Source of the DNA: Clostridium chrysemydis
Lineage (GTDB): Bacteria > Bacillota > Clostridia > Clostridiales > Clostridiaceae
DNA length: 64,000 nt
Direction of reading: 5' to 3'
NCBI RefSeq assembly: GCF_015234215.1
Contig: NZ_JADEKP010000001.1
Coordinates: forward strand, 62,001 to 126,000
Below the pieces are notes generated by a model, which did no database searches, was not told where the DNA came from, and saw only the letters and a program-made list of their open reading frames with translations. Position numbers and translations under genes: made by a program. This document shows positions 35,063 through 44,794 of the stretch, piece by piece; the stretch's first letter is position 1, and each line of letters starts with the position of its first letter.

Positions 35063-35120
35063 TTAGATATAATATACTTAAAAGAGTACATATAAAATAA
35101 TTAGAAGAGAGGGATTAATT

Positions 35121-35519
35121 ATGGTAAAATCACTTAATACAAAGGTTGATTTAGTTATTGAAGGAACAGCTTTCACTGGAATCTCAGACTACGGTAAAAT
35201 AATGGTAGGTGATAAGGGGTTTGAATTTTACAATGATCGTGATATAAGAAAATTCATTCAAATTCCTTGGGAAGAAGTAGATTGTGTTATAGTATCAGTT
35301 ATGTTTAAAGGGAAATGGATTCCACGTTTTGCTCTTAAAACAAAGAAAAATGGTACTTATACTTTTTCATCAAAAGATTCTAAGAAAGTGCTTCGTGCAA
35401 TAAGAGAATATATTAATCCTGATAATATAGTTAGATCACTTAGCTTTTTTGAAGTTTTAAAAAGAGCAATGAAAAATATATTCAAAAAAGATAAAGAATG
35501 CAAAGAAACTGCCAGATAA
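35121..35519 (+). CDS. manO: DUF956 protein ManO
   Basis: A 132-residue cytoplasmic protein of the DUF956 family, usually encoded at the end of mannose PTS operons and believed to regulate them. KGFEFYNDRDIRKFIQIPWEEV and the RFALKTKKNGTYTFSSKDSK segment match. It lies after a hairpin and has its own GAGAGGG ribosome site. Confidence 0.9.
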   Translation: MVKSLNTKVDLVIEGTAFTGISDYGKIMVGDKGFEFYNDRDIRKFIQIPWEEVDCVIVSVMFKGKWIPRFALKTKKNGTYTFSSKDSKKVLRAIREYINPDNIVRSLSFFEVLKRAMKNIFKKDKECKETAR

Positions 35520-35540
35520 AGATTATTCTGGCAGTTTTTT
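35507..35540. terminator. bidirectional terminator
   Basis: AAACTGCCAGA / TCTGGCAGTTT stem with T run; placed between manO and the convergent DeoR gene. Confidence 0.9.
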
Positions 35541-35543
35541 ATT

Positions 35544-36323
35544 TTATTCCGTAAATATTACTTCAACAGAAGCTTCTTCAAGTTTTAAAATTTCATTTTT
35601 ATCTGCTTTATTATCTGTAATTATATAGTTAACAAAGCCTATTTCACCGCTTGAAAAGTTGTGGTGGATCCCTATTTTAGAACTATCAGCTAGTATAAAA
35701 GTCGGACCTATTGAGTTTTCAAGCATTTTCTTATTTACTGTAGTTTCTTGAAGCACTGAGGTGCTTATACCTGTGTGGGCTGTTATTCCGCTAACCCCCA
35801 TAAAACATTTAGTTGCAGTTATTTTTGAAACTATTTGAGTTGCTATATCTCCAACCATAGATTGTTTTCTTCCGTAAACTTCTCCACCAGTTAAGATAAC
35901 TTCTATCTTAGGGTCTAAATTCATTCCTAAAACTTTACCGTTATTAGTAATAACAACAACTCTCTTATCTTTTACATACTCTAACACCTTAATAGCTGTA
36001 GAACTTGAATTTATAAAGATGCTATCTCCTTCTTCTATAAATTCAGCTGCCTTTTTTGCTATAGCTGTTTTTATTATTTCTCTTTCGTTATTATTTTCAC
36101 TAAAGTAAGGGTCATCATTTAAAGCACCCTCTATAAGTTCAGCGCCACCGTATTTTCTTTTTACAACACCTTCGTTTTCAAGGTTTTGAAAATCACGCCT
36201 AATAGTAATACTAGATGTTTTTAAAAGTTCTGCTAAATCTTCTGTTTTTGCAAATTTATGCTCTTTTAAATATTTTAAGATAGCTTGCTGCCTTTTAAAA
36301 ACGAAACCTTTTGCATTTTTCAT
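35544..36323 (-). CDS. DeoR-family regulator (UlaR-like)
   Basis: A 259-residue repressor. Residues 8-60 are a DeoR helix-turn-helix (KTEDLAELLKTSSITIRRDFQNLENEGVVKRKYGG), followed by a sugar-phosphate-sensing domain with INSSSTAIKVLEYV and ITNNGKVL. It is divergent from the L-ascorbate operon starting at 36715, with repeated AAAACGAAC sequences and other A-rich repeats in the shared intergenic region. By position it is the likely operon regulator, equivalent to UlaR, responding to L-ascorbate 6-phosphate. Confidence 0.88.
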   Translation of the reverse strand: MKNAKGFVFKRQQAILKYLKEHKFAKTEDLAELLKTSSITIRRDFQNLENEGVVKRKYGGAELIEGALNDDPYFSENNNEREIIKTAIAKKAAEFIEEGDSIFINSSSTAIKVLEYVKDKRVVVITNNGKVLGMNLDPKIEVILTGGEVYGRKQSMVGDIATQIVSKITATKCFMGVSGITAHTGISTSVLQETTVNKKMLENSIGPTFILADSSKIGIHHNFSSGEIGFVNYIITDNKADKNEILKLEEASVEVIFTE

Positions 36324-36714
36324 TTTTGCACCTCCTTAATAATTAATAAATATAAGATGTCCATTTATAATAGTAAATTTTTTTGTATCTGTAATGAACT
36401 TAATATTAAAAGATGATAAATTAATGATAAAAACGTTCAAAATAATCATAAATCATCTTTATATATAAATTGTACAAAAAACCTAGAGATAAATCAATAA
36501 GTTTAGAGTAAATAAAAAGACAAAACGAACAAAACGAACAATAAAATATAGTGAAATAGCTACACAAAGAACAAAAAGATAAAAATATCAAACAAAATAA
36601 ACAAAAATACTTGCAAAGAAAACATTTACAGATTATAATTAAGTCAAGAAGTGATTAAACGAACTCAGAAAAGTTCAAAACAATCAAAAAGGACAAGTTT
36701 AGGAGGTACAAATA
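36324..36714 (+). promoter_or_regulatory. divergent control region of the ula operon
   Basis: A promoter for the ula genes lies at 36611-36639: TTGCAA, 17-bp spacer, TATAAT. Candidate DeoR-family operators are direct repeats AAAACGAAC-AAAACGAAC (36522-36539), the related AAACAAAATAAACAAAAAT (36590-36608) and an inverted repeat GAACT-N6-AGTTC at 36661-36676, just past the start point. Multiple spaced repeats would fit looping repression by a DeoR-type protein. Confidence 0.7.
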
Positions 36715-37779
36715 ATGAGTATAGTAAATGAATTAACAAGAGAACAGTGGATTTTAAATACATTCCCAGAGTGGGGAACTTGGTTAAACGAAGAAATAGA
36801 AAATGAAGTAGTAGAACAAGGAACATTTAAAATGTGGTGGCTAGGTTGTACAGGAATATGGCTTAAATCAGAAGGGGACGCTAATATATGCATAGACTTC
36901 TGGTGTGGAAGTGGTAAAAAAACTAAAAAGAATCCTTATATAAATCCAGAACACCAGATGGCTAGAATGTGCGGAGGAAAGAAACTTCAACCAAACCTTA
37001 GGGTTGCACCTTTTGTACTAGATCCATTTGCAATAAAAGAAATAGATGCAGTAATTTCAACTCACGATCACAACGATCATATAGACGTAAATGTTGCTGC
37101 AGCAGTTCTTAAAAACTGCTCAAACGATATTCCTTTTATAGGACCACAAGCTTGTGTTGATAAATGGGTAGGCTGGGGAGTTCCAGTAGAAAGATGTATA
37201 GTAGTTAAACCTGGAGATGTTGTAAAAATAAAAGATATAGAGCTTCACGCTTTAGAGTCTTTTGATAGAACAGCTTTAATTACAGCACCACCAGAAGGAG
37301 ATTTAAGAGGTAAGATGCCAGTTGATATGGATTATAAAGCTGTAAACTACCTTATAAAAACTCCAGGGGGAAACCTTTATCACAGCGGAGATTCACACTA
37401 CTCAAACTATTACGCAAAACACGGAAATGAATACAAAATAGACGTAGCTTTAGGGTCATACGGAGAAAACCCTAGAGGTATAACAGATAAGATGACTTCA
37501 GTAGATATTTTAAGAATGGCTGAATCTTTAAATACTAAAGTAGTTATTCCTTTCCACCACGATATTTGGTCAAACTTCCAAGCTGATACAGACGAGATTT
37601 TAGCTTTATATGATATGAAAAAACACAGATTACAATACAAATTCAAACCATTTATCTGGCAAGTTGGAGGAAAATTCACATTCCCAGAAGATAAAGATAA
37701 GAGAGAATACCATTATCCTAGAGGGTTTGATGATTGTTTCGAAGTTGATATAAACTTACCATACAACTCATTCTTATAA
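36715..37779 (+). CDS. ulaG: L-ascorbate-6-phosphate lactonase
   Basis: A 354-residue metallo-beta-lactamase-fold hydrolase. The metal-binding motif is H117-D-H-N-D-H122 in [10 protein letters not shown], with further ligands in YHSGDSHYS and PFHHD. The length and the N-terminal [11 protein letters not shown]...[13 protein letters not shown] region match UlaG. It opens the lactone ring of L-ascorbate 6-phosphate in the cytoplasm to give 3-keto-L-gulonate 6-phosphate. It is the first gene of the operon and is followed by the PTS genes. Confidence 0.95.
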   Translation: MSIVNELTREQWILNTFPEWGTWLNEEIENEVVEQGTFKMWWLGCTGIWLKSEGDANICIDFWCGSGKKTKKNPYINPEHQMARMCGGKKLQPNLRVAPFVLDPFAIKEIDAVISTHDHNDHIDVNVAAAVLKNCSNDIPFIGPQACVDKWVGWGVPVERCIVVKPGDVVKIKDIELHALESFDRTALITAPPEGDLRGKMPVDMDYKAVNYLIKTPGGNLYHSGDSHYSNYYAKHGNEYKIDVALGSYGENPRGITDKMTSVDILRMAESLNTKVVIPFHHDIWSNFQADTDEILALYDMKKHRLQYKFKPFIWQVGGKFTFPEDKDKREYHYPRGFDDCFEVDINLPYNSFL

Positions 37780-37804
37780 ATTTAAGACTTAGGAGGAAAA
37801 AGCT

Positions 37805-38239
37805 ATGTTAAAAGAATTAATAGAAAAAGGTAGATATTCTTTTCACGAGGGCTTTGATTCTTGGGAGGATGCAGTGAAAGCTGCATGCGCTCCCTTAGAA
37901 AAAGAAAAAGCTATAGAAAAAGAATATTCAGATTTAATTATAGAAAGCATAAAAAAATACGGACCTTATATAGTTATAGCACCTGATATTGCAATCCCTC
38001 ACGCTCAAGAAGGAAAAGGTGTTAATGAAACTTCAATCTGCTTTATGAAAAGTGAAAAGCCAGTAAACTTTGGAGAGGATGCTGACTATGAAGCTAGATT
38101 ATTCTTTGTTTTAGCATCAGTAGATAATAATATCCACCTTCAAAACCTTTCAAATATGGTAGAACTTATTTCTGACGAAGAAATAGTAGAAAAACTTCTA
38201 AAAGCAAAATCAGTTGAAGATTTAAAAGAACTTATTTAG
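37805..38239 (+). CDS. ulaC: PTS L-ascorbate IIA component
   Basis: A 144-residue IIA domain of the mannitol/fructose-like fold. The phosphorylatable histidine is His66 in APDIAIPHAQEG. It passes phosphate from HPr to the UlaB subunit. It lies 26 bp after ulaG with an AGGAGG ribosome site. Confidence 0.9.
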   Translation: MLKELIEKGRYSFHEGFDSWEDAVKAACAPLEKEKAIEKEYSDLIIESIKKYGPYIVIAPDIAIPHAQEGKGVNETSICFMKSEKPVNFGEDADYEARLFFVLASVDNNIHLQNLSNMVELISDEEIVEKLLKAKSVEDLKELI

Positions 38240-38302
38240 ATTTACATAAATTTTAATAAACAAATAGATAAAATATAAAGGAAAAAAGGGAGGATAAATC
38301 AT

Positions 38303-39772
38303 ATGGATATAATAATTTCAATTTGGGAATTTTTCCAAAACAACATTCTGACTAAGCCTGCATTCTTTATTGGTTTTATAGTTCTTATAGGTTATATGTT
38401 ACTTCAAAGACCATTTTACGAGTCTTTGGCAGGATTTATAAAAGCAACAGTTGGATATCTTATCTTAAACGTTGCAGCAGGTGGTCTTGTTAGTAACTTC
38501 CGTCCTATCTTAGCAGGACTTAAAGACAGGTTTAACTTGCAAGCTGCAGTTATAGACCCGTATTTCGGTCAGACGGCAGCTCAAGAAGCAATAGGAAAAG
38601 CCGGAAAATCTTTCTCTATGATGATGGTAGTTTTACTTATAGCATTCTTATTTAACCTAATACTTGTACTACTTAGAAAATTCACTAAAGTTCGTACAGT
38701 ATTTATTACAGGTCACGTAATGGTACAACAATCAGCTACAGCGCTATGGCTTGTATTCTTCTGTTTCCCAGATTTAAATAACTTAGGTGTAGTAGTTATG
38801 CTAGGATTCTTACTTGGAACATATTGGGCTGTATTTTCAAATCTGACTGTAGAACCTTGCCAAGACTTAACTGAAGGTGGAGGCTTTGCTATAGGTCACC
38901 AACAAATGCTTGGAGTTTGGATTACAGATAAAATAGCAGGAAAAGTTGGTAACAACAAAAAGAGTATAGAAGATTTAGAACTTCCAGGATTTTTATCAAT
39001 ATTTAGTGACAACGTTGTTGCAACTGGTATACTAATGACTGTTTTCTTTGGAATAATAATGGGTATACTAGGACCAGACCTTATGCATAGTATTGATAAA
39101 GGTTTTGATCAAAACACAAACTTTATATTTTATATATTAGAAAAATCACTTAACTTTGCAGTTTATTTAAGTATCTTACAACTTGGAGTTAGAATGTTCG
39201 TAGCTGAACTTACAGAATCATTCCAAGGTATCTCAAATAAATTATTACCAGGTTCAGTTCCAGCTGTAGATTGCGCTGCAACTTATGGATTCGGTCATCC
39301 AAACGCTGTTACTATAGGATTCTTATTTGGAGCTATAGGTCAATTTATAGCAATAATAGGGCTAGTAGTATTTAAGAGCCCAGTACTTATAATTGCAGGT
39401 TTCGTACCACTGTTTTTCGATAATGCAACATTTGCAGTTTTTGCAAACAAAAAAGGTGGCTTAAAAGCAGCAATGATTATTCCTTTCTTATCAGGAGTTA
39501 TTCAAGTTTTAGGAGGAGCTTTTGCAGCTTACTACTTCGGACTAGCTGAGTTTGGAGGATGGCACGGAAACTTTGACTGGGATACTTTATGGCCAGTAAT
39601 CGGATTCCTTATGGATAAACTAGCTTACGTTGGTGTTGGAATTGCAGTTATAGGAATGCTTATAATACCTCAAATCCAATACTACAAAAATAAAAAAGGA
39701 TACTTCAAAATAGTAGAAGACTACGAAGGATATCTAGAAGATAAAGAAAACGAAGAAAAGAGTGCAAGTTAA
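38303..39772 (+). CDS. ulaA: PTS L-ascorbate IIC permease
   Basis: A 489-residue permease of the UlaA (PTS-AG) superfamily with about 11 membrane segments. Landmarks include GYLILNVAAGG near the start, NLTVEPCQDLTEGGGFAIGHQQM, and CAATYGFGHPNAVTIGFLFG. It transports L-ascorbate coupled to phosphorylation by UlaB and UlaC. The charged tail after residue 465 is cytoplasmic. Confidence 0.93.
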   Translation: MDIIISIWEFFQNNILTKPAFFIGFIVLIGYMLLQRPFYESLAGFIKATVGYLILNVAAGGLVSNFRPILAGLKDRFNLQAAVIDPYFGQTAAQEAIGKAGKSFSMMMVVLLIAFLFNLILVLLRKFTKVRTVFITGHVMVQQSATALWLVFFCFPDLNNLGVVVMLGFLLGTYWAVFSNLTVEPCQDLTEGGGFAIGHQQMLGVWITDKIAGKVGNNKKSIEDLELPGFLSIFSDNVVATGILMTVFFGIIMGILGPDLMHSIDKGFDQNTNFIFYILEKSLNFAVYLSILQLGVRMFVAELTESFQGISNKLLPGSVPAVDCAATYGFGHPNAVTIGFLFGAIGQFIAIIGLVVFKSPVLIIAGFVPLFFDNATFAVFANKKGGLKAAMIIPFLSGVIQVLGGAFAAYYFGLAEFGGWHGNFDWDTLWPVIGFLMDKLAYVGVGIAVIGMLIIPQIQYYKNKKGYFKIVEDYEGYLEDKENEEKSAS

Positions 39773-39853
39773 AAATTCACTCAAAAATTTTTAAAGACTA
39801 TGTAAACATTTACTAAAAGGGATAGAATTTATAAAACTTAGGAGGAGATTAAT

Positions 39854-40144
39854 ATGTTAAAAGTTATAGCAGCATGCGGAAATGGAATGGGATCTAGCCA
39901 AATTATAAAAATGAAAATAAAAAAGGTATTTAAAAAATTAAATATACCAGTACAAATCCACCACACTAGTATAGGGGCAGCAAAAACGGAAGCTTCTTCT
40001 TACGATGTAGTATTTTGTTCAGAAGCTTTAAAAGGAAATTTTGATAAAGCTAAAAATTCAGGAACTACTGTTATAGGACTTAAAAACCTTTTATCAGAAA
40101 AAGAAATAGAAGAAAAGATAACTGAAAATATAGTTAATAAATAA
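39854..40144 (+). CDS. ulaB: PTS L-ascorbate IIB component
   Basis: A 96-residue IIB protein. Cys8 in the P-loop-like ACGNGMGSSQ is the phosphocysteine. It carries phosphate from UlaC to the incoming sugar on UlaA. Normal length; ribosome site AGGAGG. Confidence 0.93.
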   Translation: MLKVIAACGNGMGSSQIIKMKIKKVFKKLNIPVQIHHTSIGAAKTEASSYDVVFCSEALKGNFDKAKNSGTTVIGLKNLLSEKEIEEKITENIVNK

Positions 40145-40223
40145 TTTTTAAGAGGAGTTACCCTAAAGTATTTAGAGTAACATCCTCTTTAACTTTAAAG
40201 ATTAAAAAGAGGAGGAAGTTTAG

Positions 40224-41258
40224 ATGAGGATAGAAAAGAAGTTTTTAAATGATTTACATAGATGCTACGCAACTAGTAGCACTGTTATAGATGGAGACAG
40301 AAAGATACTTATAGCTACAGAAGGCGAAGGACCTTGCTATATGTATGAAGGAGAAGATTTTAAAAGATCTACTGTTTGGGAGGCTCCGGGAGGAACTATG
40401 TCTATAATCCCTATTCCAGGTAAAAACGGAGATTTTCTTGCAGTTCAAAGATTCTTTCCAACATTCCAATCAGAAGATGCAGAGATAGTTTGGGGAAGAT
40501 ATGTAGAGGGAAAATGGGAGATAAAAACTTTATTTAAATTACCTTACCTTCACCGTTTTGATATTTTAGAAGCTAACGGAAAATTATATTTTTTAGGTGC
40601 AGTTCTTTGTAATAGTAAAAAATCTAAAGAGGACTGGAGTGACCCTGGAAAAATATATGTAGGAGAAATAAAAGAAGATTTAAACGAAAAAATAGAACTT
40701 AAAGTTATAAAAGAAGGTTTAACTAAAAATCACGGATACTGCAGAGCAAATTTAGATGGGGTTACAGTAGGACTTGTAACTTCAGAAGAAGGGGTATTTA
40801 AAGTTACTCCTCCTAAAAATGATAACGAAGATTGGACTGTTGAAAAAATTATGGACAGACCTACAAGTGACGTGGCTGTAGTTGATATAGACGAAGATGG
40901 AGAAGACGAATTAGTTACTATAGAGTCTTTCCACGGAAAACATTTTAGAATAAATAAAAAAGTAGGGGATGATTATAAAATAATCTACGAATACCCTAAA
41001 GAGATGGATTTTGGTCACGTAGTTTGGGGCGGAAAACTTAGAGGGGTTCCGACTATAATCGGGGGCTACAGAAGATGCGATAAAGATTTATTTTATGTAA
41101 GATGCATAGATAAAGAAAACTTAAAATTTGAAACTAATATTATAGAATCAGGAGTAGGTCCAAGTAATGTTGCAGTTATAAATGAAGAAGATAGAGATAT
41201 TATAATTTCTGCAAATAGAGAGCTAGGACAAGCTGCTCTATATATAGTTACAGACTAA
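40224..41258 (+). CDS. cytoplasmic beta-propeller-like protein
   Basis: A 344-residue protein without signal peptide. It contains repeated beta blades: RKILIATEGEGPCYMYEG, GDFLAVQRFFP, KLYFLGAVLC, and a segment VAVVDIDEDGEDELVTIESF that resembles a calcium-binding FG-GAP/VCBS blade. I do not recognise the family. It occupies the place in the operon where ulaD (3-keto-L-gulonate-6-phosphate decarboxylase) is normally found, between the PTS genes and ulaF. A catalytic role in the pathway or a sugar-sensing role is possible, but the fold is unlike UlaD, a TIM barrel. Confidence 0.6.
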   Translation: MRIEKKFLNDLHRCYATSSTVIDGDRKILIATEGEGPCYMYEGEDFKRSTVWEAPGGTMSIIPIPGKNGDFLAVQRFFPTFQSEDAEIVWGRYVEGKWEIKTLFKLPYLHRFDILEANGKLYFLGAVLCNSKKSKEDWSDPGKIYVGEIKEDLNEKIELKVIKEGLTKNHGYCRANLDGVTVGLVTSEEGVFKVTPPKNDNEDWTVEKIMDRPTSDVAVVDIDEDGEDELVTIESFHGKHFRINKKVGDDYKIIYEYPKEMDFGHVVWGGKLRGVPTIIGGYRRCDKDLFYVRCIDKENLKFETNIIESGVGPSNVAVINEEDRDIIISANRELGQAALYIVTD

Positions 41259-41273
41259 AGGAGGTTTAAAGAT

Positions 41274-41972
41274 ATGTTAGAAGATTTAAAAAAAGAAGTT
41301 TATGAGGCTAATATGTTTCTACCAAAGCATAATTTAGTAACCTTTACTTGGGGGAATGTTTCAGCTATAGATAGAGAAAAAAACTTAGTAGTAATTAAGC
41401 CTTCTGGTGTAGAATATAGCACTATGAAACCAGAAGATATGGTTGTTGTTGATTTAGATGGAAATGTAGTTGAAGGCAAATACAAACCTTCATCAGACAC
41501 AGATACTCACATCAAATTATATAAAGAATTTAAAAATATAGGGGGAGTCGTACACACTCACTCAAGGTGGGCAACTATATTTGCACAAGCTGGAAGAGGG
41601 ATAAAACCTTACGGAACAACTCAAGCTGATTATTTTGCAGATGAGATACCTTGTACTAGAGATATGACAAGAGAAGAGATAGAAGGAAAGTACGAATACA
41701 ACACAGGGGCAGTTATAGTTGAGACTTTTAAAGATATAAACCCAGACTTCATACCTGCTGTATTAGTTAAAAATCATGGTCCTTTTACTTGGGGAAAAGA
41801 TGCAAAAGAAGCTGTTCATAATGCTGTAGTTCTTGAAGAAGTAGCTATGATGGCTTATAATACAGAGCTTTTAGCAAACCAAGAAATAAATAGTATGTCA
41901 GATGATCTACTTAATAAGCATTTCCAAAGAAAGCATGGACCAAACGCATATTACGGTCAAACAGGGGCTTAA
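41274..41972 (+). CDS. ulaF: L-ribulose-5-phosphate 4-epimerase
   Basis: A 232-residue class II aldolase-fold epimerase. The zinc histidines lie in [16 protein letters not shown] and near the C-terminus. The N-terminal [12 protein letters not shown] and the substrate loop [18 protein letters not shown] are conserved in UlaF/AraD. It converts L-ribulose 5-phosphate to D-xylulose 5-phosphate, linking ascorbate breakdown to the pentose phosphate pathway. It lies 15 bp after the beta-propeller gene. Confidence 0.94.
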   Translation: MLEDLKKEVYEANMFLPKHNLVTFTWGNVSAIDREKNLVVIKPSGVEYSTMKPEDMVVVDLDGNVVEGKYKPSSDTDTHIKLYKEFKNIGGVVHTHSRWATIFAQAGRGIKPYGTTQADYFADEIPCTRDMTREEIEGKYEYNTGAVIVETFKDINPDFIPAVLVKNHGPFTWGKDAKEAVHNAVVLEEVAMMAYNTELLANQEINSMSDDLLNKHFQRKHGPNAYYGQTGA

Positions 41973-41999
41973 TAACTTTAACTATAGGAGATGGATATT

Positions 42000-42851
42000 A
42001 TGAAAGATTACGTTATAGGATTATATGAAAAAGCTATGCCAAACACTTTAACTTGGAGAGAAAAATTGGAGTGCGCAAGGTTTTTTAAATATGATTTTTT
42101 AGAGATGAGCATAGATGAAACAGACGAGAAATTAAAAAGATTAGATATGACAAAAGAAGAGAGAAAAGTTTTAGTTGACCTTATGTTTGAAGTTGGAGTT
42201 CCAATTAGAACTATGTGTTTAAGCGGACACAGAAAGTTTCCTTTAGGAAGCGAGGATAAAACTACTAGAGAAAGATCTCTTAAAATAATGGAAAAAGCTA
42301 TAGACCTTGCTTGCGATTTAGGGATAAGGATAATCCAACTTGCAGGGTATGATGTGTACTACGAAAACGGAAACGAAAAAACAAGAGAACTTTTTTTAGA
42401 AAACTTAAAAAAGTCTGTAGATTTAGCTTCAAGAAAGGGAATAATTTTAGCTTTTGAAACTATGGAAACTAATTTTATGAATACAGTAGGAAAAGCTATG
42501 GAGTATGTTAAAAAGATAGATTCACCTTATCTTGGAGTGTATCCAGACTGCGGAAATATAACTAATGCTTCTAAAAGTTTAGGGGAAGATGTGACTTTCG
42601 ATCTAAAAAAGGGTCACGGAAAGATTTTTGCACTTCACTTAAAAGAAACAGTTAGAGGGAAGTTTAGAGAAATTCCTTTTGGAACAGGTCATGTAGACTT
42701 TAACGAAATAATAAAAACTTCTTACGAGATGGGTGTTAGAAGATTTGTTACTGAGTTTTGGTATACAGGAGAAGGAGATTACAAAGAAGGAATTAAATTC
42801 TCAAAAGATTTTATAGATAAAAGGTTTGAAGAAGTATTAAAAGATAAATAA
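42000..42851 (+). CDS. ulaE: L-xylulose-5-phosphate 3-epimerase
   Basis: A 283-residue TIM-barrel epimerase. The ATG at 42000 is preferred because TAGGAG at 41985-41990 abuts the upstream ATG. LGIYEKA-like start (VIGLYEKAMPNTLTW), RTMCLSGHRKFPLGS, the metal-binding DCGN region and EFWY motif match UlaE/SgbU. It converts L-xylulose 5-phosphate to L-ribulose 5-phosphate, the step before UlaF. Its substrate is the product of UlaD, which is not encoded in this operon. Confidence 0.93.
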   Translation: MKDYVIGLYEKAMPNTLTWREKLECARFFKYDFLEMSIDETDEKLKRLDMTKEERKVLVDLMFEVGVPIRTMCLSGHRKFPLGSEDKTTRERSLKIMEKAIDLACDLGIRIIQLAGYDVYYENGNEKTRELFLENLKKSVDLASRKGIILAFETMETNFMNTVGKAMEYVKKIDSPYLGVYPDCGNITNASKSLGEDVTFDLKKGHGKIFALHLKETVRGKFREIPFGTGHVDFNEIIKTSYEMGVRRFVTEFWYTGEGDYKEGIKFSKDFIDKRFEEVLKDK

Positions 42852-42902
42852 ATATTACTAAAGATAAAAATAATTGCAAAAGAATAATTAGATTTCTAGA
42901 TA

Positions 42903-42948
42903 AAACGGGTTTAAACTTAAACAAGGGGAGTTTAAACCTGTTTTTTTA
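42903..42948 (+). terminator. terminator of the ula operon
   Basis: AACGGGTTTAAACTT / AGTTTAAACCTGTT stem followed by seven T. Confidence 0.9.
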
Positions 42949-43308
42949 TCTAAAATGGGATTTTTTATAATAATTAATTATTGGAAATAAAGCTAAAATA
43001 GGTATATAATGATTAAAGATATCCATATTTTAGAGAGAATTCTTTAAGATTTTGGGCTTTAAACTATTCATTCTAACAAGGCAGAGATATATTAAATCTA
43101 ATTTGGAAGAGACGTTTATAAAACAATTATAATTTTGATTAATTGGCTATTTTTAATAGTCTTTATTGTGGTAAACTGATTTTCTTTAAATTTTTAGAAA
43201 GTCAGTTTTTTTATTTTAATTGGATTTTTATAGATTAATATAGAAAGAATATTTTAAAGTAATTCAAGCAAAAATTTAATAACTCATAGGATTAGAGGAG
43301 GAAATAAA
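42949..43308 (+). other. leader region upstream of hydG with orphan terminator
   Basis: A 360-bp gap. A terminator-like hairpin at 43173-43213 (ACTGATTTTCT pairing with AGAAAGTCAGT, then seven T) has no gene before it, so a short RNA or an attenuated leader may end here. No known riboswitch core was recognised. Confidence 0.45.
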
Positions 43309-44691
43309 ATGTTTATTAATCACGAGTACATAAACAAGATATTAGAAGAAACTAAAAATCCAACTAGAGAGGAATCTTTAGAGGTTATAGAAAAAGCAAG
43401 AAAAAGAAAAAAGCTTGATTACAAAGACATAGCAATCCTTTTAGCTACAAAAGAAAAGGATGTAGAAAAAGAAATATTTAAAATAGCTGGAGAGATAAAA
43501 GAAGAGATATACGGTAAGAGAATAGTTATATTTGCTCCACTATATGTAAGTGATTATTGTGTAAATAAATGTGTTTATTGTGGATATAAGTGCAGTAATA
43601 AATTCAAAAGAAAAAAATTAACTCAAGAAGAAGTAGCAGAAGAGGTTAAATACCTTGAAGCTATGGGACATAAAAGATTAGTTTTAGAATTAGGTGAAGA
43701 TCCAGTAAACGCTCCTATAGAGTACGTTTTAGAGTGCATAGATACAATGTATAAAACTCAAAACGGTAATGGAGAAATAAGAAGAACAAACGTAAATATA
43801 GCAGCAACATCAGTTGAAAACTATAGAAAATTATATGAAAAAGGAATAGGAACTTACGTATTATTCCAAGAAACATATAACAAACCTATGTATGAAAAGG
43901 TTCATCCAAACTCATTAAAAAGTAACTACGAGTACCACTTAACAGCGTTTGATAGAGCTATGGAAGCTGGAATTGAAGACGTTGGAGCTGGAGTTTTATT
44001 TGGACTTTCAGACCCAAGATTCGAAGTTTTAGGTCTAATGATGCATAACGCACACTTAGAAGAAAAATACGGGGTAGGATTCCATACTATATCAGTTCCA
44101 AGAATAAGAGAAGCTGCAGGGGTTGATTTAGAAGAATTACCATTCTTAGTAGATGATGAAACATTTAAAAGAGTAGTTGCAGTTATAAGAATAGCAGTTC
44201 CTTTTACAGGTCTTATGATAACAGAAAGAGAAACACCAGAACTTAGAAAAGAAATAATGACATATGGTATTTCACAAATTTCTATAGGATCTACTACAGT
44301 TATAGGCGGCTACAAAAAGAGAGCCTTAAACGAAGAAAGTGACGAGCAATTTAAGCTATACGACGTTGAAGAAAACAGCTTAGTTGCTATAGAAAACTTA
44401 ATAGATAGCGGTTATATTCCAAGCTTCTGTACAGCTTGCTACAGAAAAGGAAGAGTCGGAGATAGATTTATGAGCCTTGCAAAATCAGGAGAGATACAAA
44501 AGGTTTGCGAGCCAAACGCAATCACAACTTTAGTTGAATACGCTATAGATTACGGTGATGATAGATTCAAAGAAAAAGCTATAAACTTTGCAAGAAAAAT
44601 AGCTAGCGAAATTAAAAACGATCAAACAAGAAAAATAACAGAAAATAATATAGATAACTTACTTAAAGGTAAAAGAGATTTATATCTTTAA
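43309..44691 (+). CDS. hydG: [FeFe]-hydrogenase maturase HydG
   Basis: A 460-residue radical-SAM enzyme. The SAM cluster motif is C84-x3-C88-x2-C91. The C-terminal auxiliary cluster motif C-x2-C-x22-C is complete, starting in FCTACYRKGRVGDRFM. HydG splits tyrosine to make the CO and CN ligands of the hydrogenase H-cluster, so the organism should make an [FeFe]-hydrogenase. Single gene with AGGAGG ribosome site; HydE, HydF and the hydrogenase itself are outside the window. Confidence 0.95.
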   Translation: MFINHEYINKILEETKNPTREESLEVIEKARKRKKLDYKDIAILLATKEKDVEKEIFKIAGEIKEEIYGKRIVIFAPLYVSDYCVNKCVYCGYKCSNKFKRKKLTQEEVAEEVKYLEAMGHKRLVLELGEDPVNAPIEYVLECIDTMYKTQNGNGEIRRTNVNIAATSVENYRKLYEKGIGTYVLFQETYNKPMYEKVHPNSLKSNYEYHLTAFDRAMEAGIEDVGAGVLFGLSDPRFEVLGLMMHNAHLEEKYGVGFHTISVPRIREAAGVDLEELPFLVDDETFKRVVAVIRIAVPFTGLMITERETPELRKEIMTYGISQISIGSTTVIGGYKKRALNEESDEQFKLYDVEENSLVAIENLIDSGYIPSFCTACYRKGRVGDRFMSLAKSGEIQKVCEPNAITTLVEYAIDYGDDRFKEKAINFARKIASEIKNDQTRKITENNIDNLLKGKRDLYL

Positions 44692-44711
44692 TTTAAAATA
44701 AATTAATTTTA

Positions 44712-44742
44712 AAAGAAACTCTAATTTTAGGGTTTCTTTTTA
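44712..44742 (+). terminator. terminator of hydG
   Basis: AGAAACTCTAA / TTAGGGTTTCT stem with one mismatch, followed by five T. Confidence 0.85.
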
Positions 44743-44794
44743 TTATCACAAATATTTACAAATGATATAATAAAATCATAGGGGGAATTAAATT

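Noticed and set aside
36522-36608. Short repeats AAAACGAAC and AAACAAAA as a CRISPR array
   Set aside because: Units are only about 9 bp without spacers and lie in a divergent promoter region; operators are the better reading.
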